A stretch of 64,000 nt of DNA from Coniochaeta sp. PMI_546 (taxonomy: Eukaryota > Ascomycota > Sordariomycetes > Coniochaetales > Coniochaetaceae): NCBI GenBank assembly GCA_021432605.1, contig MU271147.1, forward strand, positions 1,240,001 to 1,304,000, given 5' to 3'. The notes beneath the pieces were generated by a model. That model made no database searches, was not told where the DNA came from, and saw only the letters and a list, made by a program, of their open reading frames with translations. Numbering within the stretch: the first letter of the stretch is position 1; every line of letters starts with the position of its first letter. Position numbers and translations under genes: made by a program. This document shows positions 22,601-32,005 of this stretch, one piece after another.

Positions 22601-23484
22601 TACAAACGTATATAGCCGGTTTATCGTGTTGGTCACCTCGTACAACCTCCACACTACCTACACGAAGCTGAGGATTGAAGGGACCGCCGAGCGGGGTTAA
22701 GAGGGACACCTGGGCTGTTGGAGCGTGTCATCCCTGCCGCACATCACGAGAGGCTCATAACCCAGAATTGCTTTTCCCTTCAAGACTCCCAGCCCTGCCT
22801 CCCTAGTTAGTGCTTGGAGCCTACTACCATATCCACTTGATCGTCGGAGGGCGCTGGGGCTGTGATGAATGGGTGGAATAATTTCTCATCATGGCAGATG
22901 GCAGCCGGCAGCACCGACGGGCCATAACGGTCTGAGGCCGACATAGTACGGACGTATGTGCTGCTCTCCTTTATCTTGCGGCGCATCCCATACCGGGAAG
23001 GACTGGCAGGACTTCCGTTGTCACTACTTTATTTTCCCTTATTGTCCGTGACTGTATCCGATTGGAGACTGGGGGTGGTGGTACCTCAAGTTTCTGCTCA
23101 ACCACTACAACCCTGGCCCCGGTCAGACACCGGCTCTCTCGTTTGATACTGGCGCCATACCAGGACACAAACAGACACACGGCTATTTCGACGACCGGGT
23201 CTTGGTCTGACTTCGGCATGGCTTTGTGCATTCGCCCATCTAGCGCAGAGTCGACCACACCGCGGAACCTCGCCGACATGATATATGACAGAAGCCTGTT
23301 CATCCACTCCTATTGCTTCTCTGGCTAGGAGCATCGTCGCATCCGCTCCCGTAGCCTCTCTAAGCCTCTTCCCGTCAGATCACCCATCCACCTCACCTTC
23401 GCTGACTAGCATCCCATGTCATCGCCGATGCCAGACAAAGGCTGTTAGTGCACCTTTTGCATTTCACTCAAGTTACGATTATAT
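19606..23484. other. 3.9-kb gene-poor region
   Basis: Starts with the PLC 3' flank. Open frames (for example plus 20110-20508, minus 22050-22409, plus 22392-22700) are overlapping and without domains. No RNA gene, array or mobile element found by eye. Confidence 0.5.
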
Positions 23485-23492
23485 TATAAATA
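23485..23492 (+). promoter_or_regulatory. TATA box of the 74-aa Cys-rich protein gene
   Basis: TATAAATA lies 255 bp upstream of the ATG at 23740. It is followed by a leader of about 200 nt rich in C, A and T and poor in G, the style of strongly expressed fungal genes. I saw no splice pair in the leader. Confidence 0.55.
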
Positions 23493-23739
23493 TATCCTCC
23501 ACACCACGTCCCCATACTTTCTGACTTCCAGACTTTCCTATCATCAGCCTTCAACATTCTCATCGTCAACGATAGACAGACCTCCACACGAAACACTACA
23601 TACATATCTTCAGACATTCACCCCAACAATTGGTGCCGGACAAGCCAAACACACTGAATCCAGCAATCTACAGCACTTGTCCTGAATCGTCACCGCAGTC
23701 ATATCTCGAACCAAGTCAACGACCTCCACATCCAACATC

Positions 23740-24030
23740 ATGTCTCACACGTCGACTCCTCAGATCCTCCTGCCAAGCGACCCAATTGGAGCCATGCCGA
23801 TGCCGGCCGTCCAGCCCCAATTCCCCGGCCTTCCCTCAAGTGACGAAAGTGTTCGGATGCTCCCGGTATGTCGTCGATGCCATCATACTGCCGTGAACAC
23901 GCGATCATGTTTACTGACAGTTGCACAACAGCTTCCCGGCGTACGCTGTCCCACCTGCGCAGCCAACGGCCAGGAGACGTGGGTGATACCCGGCCGTGCC
24001 TGCGGTAACTGTGGAACTCCCTGCTGTTAG
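23740..24030 (+). CDS. small Cys-rich protein with CPTC/CGNC motif (74 aa)
   Basis: Two exons, 23740-23865 and 23932-24030, with a 66-nt intron (GTATGT donor, CTGAC branch, CAG acceptor), both phase 0. The spliced product is 74 residues: a Pro/Met-rich N half, then CPTC, a short loop, ETWVIPGRACGNCGTPCC. CxxC paired with CGNC could bind one zinc. I recognise the CPxC...TWVIPGRACGxCGTPC pattern as recurring in small Pezizomycotina proteins, without a known function. The intron length is a multiple of three and it has no stop codon, so retaining it would add 22 residues including CRRC and one more Cys, giving a 96-residue form. The TATA box and long leader suggest strong or regulated expression. 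Confidence 0.7.
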   Translation: MSHTSTPQILLPSDPIGAMPMPAVQPQFPGLPSSDESVRMLPVCRRCHHTAVNTRSCLLTVAQQLPGVRCPTCAANGQETWVIPGRACGNCGTPCC

Positions 24031-25135
24031 TTCCCCAGTCTGGACTCCACGGCTTCTCTTCTCAATCCACCGCATAAGCGCTGCGTAGAACGGCCCAGAA
24101 CATTTGCGCTATTCCGAAATTCAAATACGGCAAAACCACAGAGGAGAAGCACACAAGGTGGAGACTGTACCTTTCTTCCGGTGTCTCGTTGGCGTTTTAC
24201 TTCGGTGACTTTTTGGCGGATGGACAACACGGAGTCTAAGCATAGGATGGTCAGCGGCCACGGTTTTCCGTGCGGTAATGAGGGTCTGTGGTGCATGACC
24301 GGAGGCAAGGGCAGGCGCAGCTACTAGGCATGGCGTGGCTTTGGATACCTGGTTAAAGAGGATTGCATCAAGACATGCGGGGCGACCTGACGTTATAAAA
24401 CGGGACTTAGACTTCTTTACTTGCGAATATCACATACTGTTCTGGGTTCCCCGTGTCCTCCACTATGTTGCTGAGTTCGGGAAGCAGAGTATACGATAGT
24501 AGCCACTGATGAGCCGGAATGACAAACGGACAACGCATCTGCGCGGCACGGTGCCACGTGAGTCGGGCGGTGGTGGACAGACTGAACGATTGAGATGCCA
24601 CATGGTGTCATGCTCGTACCATGGTCTCTGTGCGCTGTCAGCCCTGCGAGGGCTCTCAGCAGATTCCGTGGTATGTTAGTCCGTGACTAGAATGCCATGA
24701 AAAGCGGCGGATGGTGTTCCAGCGCCATCCCGTGCGCAAAACAGGCGAGAAGGGAGAGCTCAGGTCGTGCAATGGAATCAGCCATGCAGCTTGGCTTTTA
24801 CGACGAGGTGGATCGAGTTTCACCAAGGCTCTGGCAGATCCGTGACGGTCTGATACTTTAGGCTCATTAGCTCTTCATATACATTGGCCTGTCGTACTAC
24901 AGTATTCATGTGGGCGATGCATAGTAGTCCTGTCGGACATTCTTAGCCAAACCCCAGATGCCCTTTAGCGCACGGACCACCGGCATTGGTCCGAGGCACT
25001 GACTAGGACGCTTGGGGTTCGGCCCCGCTGCAGTTTGTCACCTCCACCTTCCCGGAGCCTCACAAGAGCTGGTCCTCCTGCGCCCAGCTAGCCAAAGAGC
25101 AACTGAACTCATAGGTGTTGTATTACGGAAACAAG
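24031..25135. other. intergenic upstream of the dual zinc-finger regulator
   Basis: 3' flank of the Cys-rich gene and promoter of the regulator. The in-frame stretch before the first ATG at 25136 is open only back to about 25115 and starts with a non-ATG codon. No other gene seen. Confidence 0.5.
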
Positions 25136-28100
25136 ATGACGGAGCAGAATGGCATCGACATTCTGTGTGACGCAGCAGGCTCAGACATGCTGCTTTCTTC
25201 TTGCTTTTCTCCTGGTACACCGGTAGCAACTCCGGCAGCGGCGCCGGCCTCCACCCAGCCGGTGGTAAAGCGTGTCAAGCTCACCAACGACACCTCGCCC
25301 TCCACCACTGGTTCCGTGCCCAACTCAAGCCATGTCTGCTATATCTGCAAGCGTGTGTACGAGCGGGCCGACCATCTCACCCGTCACATGCGATCACACG
25401 AGAACGCGAGACCGTATGCATGTACTCGCTGCCCCAAGAGGTTCAATCGCGCGTATGTCCCTCCACCTGACCCGCTTCCGGCGTTCCGGCGCCCACTCTG
25501 GCTCACATAGGGTCTAATAATACGCCAGAGACTTGTTGACCCGGCATGAAACAACACACGACCGAGATGGTGACGGCAAGACGCGGACCCAGATAAGGCG
25601 AAGCGACCGGGCTGCAGAAGCCTGTCTCAACTGCGCTGCCGCCAAGGCTAAATGTGACGACCAAAAGCCATGTGGTCGGTGCCGCACCAAGAACTTGTCA
25701 TGTCAGGCGTCCGCTCGCCGGGCTTCCACATATAAGTCAGCAGTAGATGGTGGGCACGCACAATCCAGCGTAGATACGCTTCAGTATGCAGATGACTTAT
25801 CTCCTCCAGAACAATCAGCAATATCTCCTTCTGATGGTTCGTCGGTGGCCTCTGGCTCTCGCGGCGGGCCTGTTGGCGTACCGCATGGGCAAGTCGGGAA
25901 CGTCACCAGCAATTACAGCTCAAACATTGGCGGTGCGCTCGGCGAACCACCCTATGTGAACAGCGGATTCCAGCCAGATGTCCTGCTGGACGGCATCTCG
26001 GACGACATGGCTTATTTCAACCCAGCCAACACCTATTTCCAGGACATGGACTTCACATCCTTCGATCTCAACTTCGATGCCTTCATCATTCCAGCACTAG
26101 ACGCTGCCGGTCCCAGTCCACAGTCTCAGTCAATCAACAGCTCCAGGGCCTCAGGGCGCGATGCTGCCAGAGACGCCTCCCGCAGACACGCTGCGTTCAG
26201 ACGCTCACCGTGGCTTTGGGAACCCGAATCCAAGGACTATGTCTCGAGGGAAAAGCAGGGTCTGCAGATAAACGAGGAGTCGATCAACAGTGCAGTGGCC
26301 TTTGAGAGGCTGGTCGACACGCCGACCCGCTGGCCGAAGCTGAGCCTCGCCACTCGGGATAAGCTCTTTGCCATGGTCGTCAGCGAGCATAAAGATCCAT
26401 CACGTGTTCCATCATTCCCGTCCCTGGAGCTGCTCAACTACCTTCTCCAAGCAGACCTTGCCCACGGAGACCGTATGTGCGACGATTTCTTCCATGCCCC
26501 GACATTCAATCCGGAAGACACGTTAACGGAGTTACTGGCGTCGGTGATTGCGAGCGGTGCCACGTTCATCTCGGTACCCGCTATATGGCAGTTTGGCTAT
26601 GCCCTGCAGGAGATTGTCAGGCAACGAATGGAGAGACTAGTAAGCATCTTGCCTGTTGGGCGACCCTCGCGCTAACAGGAAGCAATAGTTTGAGTCCAAG
26701 AATTCGAATACTCGGAACTTGAAGTGTCTCCAAACCTTTATACTTCAACTCGATATCGGAATATGGAGTGGGTTTAAACGCAAGACAGAACTTGCGGAGA
26801 GTTTCCTACAGCCAATTGTGACGGTAAGCGTTTCTACCTGTAGTGATGGCCAATTCCAAGCCCTAACACCAGCAGATGGTCCGTCGAGCTGGGGTGCTTT
26901 CTACGGCAGGAGAGCCGCTCTCCCTGGTTCCAACGGCAGCGGACCCACCTGACGTACTCGAGGCAAAATGGCACAAGTTCATACATCGAGAATCCTACAA
27001 GAGGTCAGTGTGACATGGTCTGTTCCCCGATCAACTTTGCTAACCAACTTCTCCAGGCTTGCCCTCCACATCTTCATCCATGACGTACAAGCCTCCGTCA
27101 GCCTGCAGAAGAATCCGCTCATGTCGTTCACCGAGCTTGCGTTCTCCTTACCCGCCGCCCGCGACATGTGGAAAGCTCCCTCAGCAAATGTCTGGCGAGA
27201 GATATGGCTGAGGAAGACCCCGCTGGATCCAAGCACAAACGTGCCAAGAGTGGCAGACCTCATGCACCGGCTACGAGCAGCTGACGAGCTGGGCGAGTAC
27301 GTTGACATGGAGCTGTGCTACACCGCGGTCCTGTACGGCTTCTGGGGCCAGATCTCGGCCTACCGCGAAGCGGTCAAGTTCTACCAGGACCGGAAGGAGC
27401 ATGGCAGGGAGTCGTCCCACCGGCTGTGGCTGAAGACGCAGCATCAGGAACTGTACCGGGACGTGGTCGAGTTCGCGGCTCTCTTGTACAGCTCGCGCAG
27501 CAACGTCGCGCACCTGACCATTATTGCTGAGTTGTTCATGATGATATTGCACGTCTCACTGGACGACCTACAACGATTCGCGGGCAAGCTTGGGGAGGAA
27601 GAAGCACGTCGCGCATCTAGCATCCTGGAAGAGGGCTGGGTAGATAGTGCTGAAGCGCGGTATGCGGTCTGGCATGCCGGGCAGGTGCTTAGCAGCGCCA
27701 GACGGCTTGCACCGACATCACTCAGGAGGTTCAACGCCATGGCCGTCTACCTCGCCGGCTTGACGCTGTGGACATACGGGTTACTGTCGACCGCAGCCAA
27801 CCCTGGCTTGAACCGCAACACCGGAGGCAACATGGACAAGAACAACCAAGACGAAGGCCAGCCCAACCCCACGAGCTTCGTCCTAGTAGACGGCGAGGAG
27901 ACGCGCGAGACGAGGGCCTTCCTGCAGCTCAACCGCGGCACGCCAGCTCTGTCGCACAACGGTGACCCGTCCGACGCCGAGCCCCTGTCGAACCCCAGTA
28001 ACATCCTCATGATCGCGAGGAACGTTTTCCGCGACAACTTCCCCGTCCGCAACGAGCCGCTGCCGCCGCTGGTCGAGAGCTTGGAGAACCTCCTTCGCGA

Positions 28101-28158
28101 CTTGGGGAGTGGGCCTGCTGGTCGGCCTTCGAGAGCGGTGAGCGAGGATGGCGGTTGA
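25136..28158 (+). CDS. transcription factor with two C2H2 fingers plus a Zn2Cys6 cluster
   Basis: Nuclear DNA-binding regulator, 930 residues. Five exons: 25136-25452, 25529-26639, 26689-26823, 26876-27003 and 27057-28158; introns 76, 49, 52 and 53 nt. Two C2H2 fingers come first (Cys68, Cys71, His84, His88; Cys96, Cys99, His112, His116). A fungal Zn(II)2Cys6 cluster follows directly (Cys138, 141, 148, 154, 157, 164). The first intron splits finger 2 at Ala106 and the spliced junction restores FNRADLLTRHETTH. The C-terminal half (from about residue 430) matches the fungal-specific transcription factor domain, with LALHIFIHDVQAS and the MSFTELAFSLP element. No biosynthetic genes adjoin it, so the target pathway is not indicated. 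The domain call is firm; the start is the first ATG in frame. Confidence 0.9.
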
Positions 28159-28513
28159 TCTGATTGAAATATGTTGCAACTGAACAGTACACTGTTATGC
28201 ATTGTGGCTATGTGGGAAAAACCCAATGGACGGGACTGGATTTGATCGGAAAACTGGGGATTTCAGGCGTTCTGGTGTACAAAAGTTTGTGGCTCGACAT
28301 AGCGTTTCCAGTGTCCATGTTCTGGCAAAAGCTATGTTTTTAGACTTTCCCTATGGTGATATTCCCAAGTACTTTGAACTCAATTGCAAGATCTATCCTG
28401 AACAGTCCCCTTCGTGTAATGATGGCGACATAGCTTCCGAAAAGGTGGCGACTGGACTACATGCTTCCACTGGGTCATTAGTTAGTTACATTAAGATTGA
28501 TTTATGATATCAA
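28159..28513. other. intergenic, TF 3' flank and tRNA-Phe 5' flank
   Basis: No gene seen. A 101-codon plus frame at 28202-28507 abuts the tRNA and shows no domain. Confidence 0.5.
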
Positions 28514-28603
28514 GCGGGTTTAGCTCAGTTGGGAGAGCGTCAGACTGAAGTCAAACTTCACCAGTTAATCTGAAGGTCGTGTGTTCGATCCACACAAACC
28601 GCA
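28514..28603 (+). tRNA. tRNA-Phe (anticodon GAA) with 17-nt intron
   Basis: Acceptor GCGGGTT pairs with AACCGC at the 3' end, with discriminator A at 28603. A box TAGCTCAGTTGGGA, anticodon arm TCAGA-CTGAAG, B box GTTCGATCC. Intron 28551-28567 lies after position 37. Mature length is 73 nt before CCA. Confidence 0.95.
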
Positions 28604-28604
28604 C

Positions 28605-28610
28605 TTTTTT
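28605..28610 (+). terminator. Pol III terminator of tRNA-Phe
   Basis: Run of six T starting two bases after the tRNA 3' end. Confidence 0.85.
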
Positions 28611-29115
28611 GCAAGATTGGCCATACCGTCTTTTTGCTTGTGTCAGAATATACGTATGTCTCTTTGCAGGAATGAATATGAACGGATAAAGAGCAGAGCC
28701 ACATATAGTGAGGAAGGACCATCTTTCTTTCTATGTAAAAGGTGTGTATACATAATCTCTGAGGTCTTTGAAAATCATAATGATATGATTTGGTGAGCCA
28801 CGGCTCGGTTCATTCGTACATATTTACAAGTGTTGCCTGTGATGTCGTGCTGCCAAGAAGCAGAATGATGCTGAGGCGCGGCTCGCAGGTCTCAGACATG
28901 AGCAGTCATGCCTGTACCGCGATATCTTGGTCGAGGTGGTACGTCTTCCTTGAGACTCCCTTCCGCTTCCTCCGTGAGATGCACTATCCGGCCTCTGAAT
29001 GCATTGCCGTACGCTGTCGCAAGCAAGCCTTGTCTTGAGAGACCCTCGCGACCAGAGAGCCAATTTTCTCCATATCCTACACAACCCGTTCCACCAAATG
29101 ATCTCGCATCAAACA
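28611..29115. other. intergenic between tRNA-Phe and AIM11
   Basis: Holds the 3' flank of the minus-strand AIM11 gene. No other gene supported; the plus-strand frames at 28790-29361 are shadows or noise. Confidence 0.5.
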
Positions 29116-29775
29116 TCACTCTTTTGCGCCTTTCTGCCCCTCCGCCTCCTGTTTATCCTTGGCCTTAACCAACAGCTTCGCCATCCACTCCTTCGCATCT
29201 CTCTCCTCCTTATCATCGCCCTCCTTACCCAGCACACTAGCCATCCAGTCCTCAATCGTATCCTCGGCATCCTGATCCTTGGTCCCCGTAACCCCTCGCC
29301 GATGTTTCCTCGCCCTGGCCCTCAGGTCCTCGATGCTCGAGATGTCGAACGCCCAGGCTAGCCCGCCGGTGGCCATGATCCCGAAGCTGAACGTGTTGAG
29401 CGTCGCCAGACTCAAGGCCTCGAGGGCGAAGAGCGTCCCCTCGGCGCTCTCGACCTTGGTGCCTTCGCCCAGGTAGGACGGCTCGAAGAAGCGCGGCATG
29501 GCGGCTTTGATCTTGCGCGCCACGGAGCGCCGGGTCACGGCTGTTGTGAGGCCAAGGAAGGCGGCGCCGGCGAAGAAGAGGGATAGTTGTTTCGCTGAGC
29601 GGGGGGTGAACATCGGGTGTGGAGGGAGTGGTTGTTGTGAGGCGGCGGGCGGGAGGGAGTCTTCTTGAGGTGGTGGTGGAGGAGGAGGAGGAGGAGGGAT
29701 TGTTGTCGCCGGTGTTGGGGCCGGTGCGGCCTTGGATGCCGGACCCCATAGGGAGGACAGCCAGGAGGAAATCAT
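29116..29775 (-). CDS. AIM11-like mitochondrial membrane protein
   Basis: A 219-residue, intron-free protein of the fungal 'altered inheritance of mitochondria 11' family. Visible parts are an N-terminal low-complexity region with a run of eleven Pro (about residues 27-37), a first membrane segment near 62-82 (LSLFFAGAAFLGLTTA, followed by TRRS), a second near 119-142 (ATLNTFSFGIMATGGLAWAFDI), then SIEDLR and a long charged Lys/Glu tail. The TRRS and AFDISSIEDLR blocks are the family hallmarks as I know them. The start is the first ATG at 29775; an upstream in-frame TTG is not used. It is divergent from the 2OG oxygenase gene, with a 440-bp shared promoter. The molecular role of AIM11 is not known. 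Confidence 0.85.
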   Translation of the reverse strand: MISSWLSSLWGPASKAAPAPTPATTIPPPPPPPPPPQEDSLPPAASQQPLPPHPMFTPRSAKQLSLFFAGAAFLGLTTAVTRRSVARKIKAAMPRFFEPSYLGEGTKVESAEGTLFALEALSLATLNTFSFGIMATGGLAWAFDISSIEDLRARARKHRRGVTGTKDQDAEDTIEDWMASVLGKEGDDKEERDAKEWMAKLLVKAKDKQEAEGQKGAKE

Positions 29776-30215
29776 CAATTCGGTGACGAGAAGGAATGGA
29801 ATGGCCGCACCTGGTTTTTTTGCGACAGAGCGGTTCCTGGTTCTAGTTCTAGTTCTGCGCGGAACTAGAGACCGAGATGGAGCGAGCTAAATTTCTGGGG
29901 TCGATCTTGGACCCCGGATTTTTCGAAGTGGAGACAGTTCATTGGGCAATCAGTGACATTCGTTTTAAAAGCATTTATGCATATACCATGACCACCAGCT
30001 TCGTCCTCGGTGTGAGCAAGGTGAAGTGGAAAGTGGAAATTCGAGTTTAATCCCGTCTGAGAGTGCGAGACACACCTGTCATTGGTTCCTCTCTTTTCTT
30101 CTCGTTGTGCAACTATCCAAGGGTTGGCACTTCTCATCACCTCGCCCTACTTGCCCTACCTGTTGATTCGGAGTCCAGGTTGATACCTGCTCCACAACAG
30201 CTACCTACTCCCAGG
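29776..30215. promoter_or_regulatory. shared divergent promoter, AIM11 / 2OG oxygenase
   Basis: 440 bp between two divergent start codons. No TATA box is obvious. A direct run of GGTTCTAGTTCTAGTTCT-type units lies at about 29836-29855. Confidence 0.45.
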
Positions 30216-31169
30216 ATGGCCAAGGCCAAGGCCTCCAAACCGGTCAAGAACAAGTCCTCCGAGACAGCAGTTGCAACTCCGTCTGCACCGCCAAACTGGC
30301 CGGCGTTCAAGCCACCACTCCCTGTCATCGAATTGACCCCCGAGCCCCTCGTCGAGTCCAAGGTGGTCGTCTTCCGCAATTTCTGGCCAAGGAACCTGTG
30401 TAATGACTACGTCGCCTTCCTCAAGACTCTGCCCTTGACTACCACGCCGGGAAAGCCTAAGAGAGGCGAGGCAGTCAGAGTCAATGACCGATTCCAGATC
30501 GATGATCCGACTTTCGCGAGTCGACTCTGGCTTGAGACCGGGTTGAAGGAAGCTGTTCTGGATGAGAGTGTGGCATCTTCATGGTGTGTTTCTACCTTGC
30601 AGACTCAGCTTCCAGTTACTAACACTCATGTTCTGTAACAGGGGAGGCGAGGTTCTTGGCTTAAGTCCGAACATCAGGGTGTACAGGTACTCCAAGGGAC
30701 AGTACTTCGATTGCCATTGTAAGGCATATCCTATTCCAGTTTTGTCTCATAGTGGTGTATTCTCTGACTGTATCCTCTCAGACGATGAGTCTAACAATCT
30801 GACCATAACCGACGAGGACGGCAAGCAGGTCTCTGTCAAGACAACCTGGACTCTGCTCCTGTACCTCACATCAGCCGCCGACGGCTGCCAAGGCGGCGAG
30901 ACCGTTTTCTACCCCCATGACAGGCGCTCTGCCAAAGAGGAGATTGCCGTCCCACCAGAAACGGGCATGTTACTGCTTCATAAGCATGGTGATGATTGCA
31001 TGCTTGTAGGTCTCTGTGTCCTTAGCTATCAGTTACAATTTGCTGTAACACGAACTCTGTTTAAAGTGATCGTCGCTAACAGTCCGCTCAATTCTGACAG
31101 CATGAAGGTAGAGAAGTAAAATCTGGTGAGAAGTGGGTCCTCAGAACAGACCTCTGCGTGAGGAGATAG
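30216..31169 (+). CDS. 2-oxoglutarate/Fe(II) oxygenase, prolyl 4-hydroxylase-like
   Basis: Four exons: 30216-30583, 30642-30718, 30782-31005 and 31101-31169; introns 58, 63 and 95 nt. The product is 245 residues. Exon 1 ends in a split Trp codon and the junction gives SSWGGEVLGLSPNIRVYRYSKG. The double-stranded beta-helix core carries the iron triad: His148 and Asp150 in CHYDES (the His and Asp codons lie in exons 2 and 3) and His224 in HEGREVKSGEKW. Lys234 is the expected 2-oxoglutarate-binding base. There is no signal peptide, so it probably acts in cytosol or nucleus; the substrate is unknown. The Lys-rich N terminus (MAKAKASKPVKNK) is disordered. The start is the first in-frame ATG. All key residues are present, so it should be active. 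Confidence 0.88.
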
Positions 31170-32005
31170 TAGAGGAGCGAGCAACCACTCTGCGCGGGGA
31201 AGAGGGTGAAAGGGGTTGTACTCCATGACCATTTATTGTTGCGGCGAACCACCTCCGAGGCGGTGACGTCTGCTAACAAGAGCTACCATACATTCGAATC
31301 GTCCAATATCTGCTGGAATCTGGCATTTTCAAAAGATTCAAAGACGGGACCAAAATGCAGAAATATTAGGTCTTCTAATACACGGATCTTGATGTTTTTG
31401 GCTGGAATTTCGGTCATCGGATTGCTGGGAGATGGATTCATTCTATAAGTGTCATCCCCGAGAGCAGATACAGGTGACATGAGAGTCGATCAAGCATCAC
31501 ACAATGACACGAGCGCATGCAAGTCAAAAAGCAACGTGTTTATTTCATGTTACTGTCACCTGGTCGTACCAAAAGTGAGAGGCAAGTGTCATGCACCGTC
31601 TCAAACCCAGCCCGCAGGGTATTCCTTTCGTCAGTCCTCAACTCTCCTGTCCACCCGTCTCGTCCACCCTCCCCCATGGTCCCCCCCTCGCTTCTTCCCC
31701 CCCTCGTCATCTACACTCCTTCTCACCCCTCTCTACTCTCTCCCTCATTGTCGAGGCATATCCGCCTACAACTGAGGAAAGTCAACGAGAAAAAGCCAAC
31801 ACAAAAATACCAACCGAAACAACCATCACACCTGGTATACCGTCGAAAGAAGCCACAAGAAAGAAAGGGTGACTGGTGTCTCAAACTTTCATCGGCTTGG
31901 ACCAGGTTATTCCTGTCCGAGTATCTGATTAGTCGTCGTGAACCATGAACTGAGGCGATGAAAAGCAGAACTACCCCTCGAAAAAGCAAAACAATCGCAG
32001 TAATC
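31170..32005. other. convergent intergenic region
   Basis: Between the 3' ends of the 2OG oxygenase and the RNA-dependent RNA polymerase. It contains a C/T-rich stretch (about 31650-31750) that creates Pro/Ser-rich spurious frames. No gene seen. Confidence 0.55.

Noticed and set aside
22971-23303. 110-codon minus-strand frame
   Set aside because: No domain or conserved pattern, and it faces the promoter of the Cys-rich gene.
29252-29749. 165-codon minus-strand frame overlapping AIM11
   Set aside because: Second frame over AIM11; the AIM11 frame has the family motifs and membrane segments.
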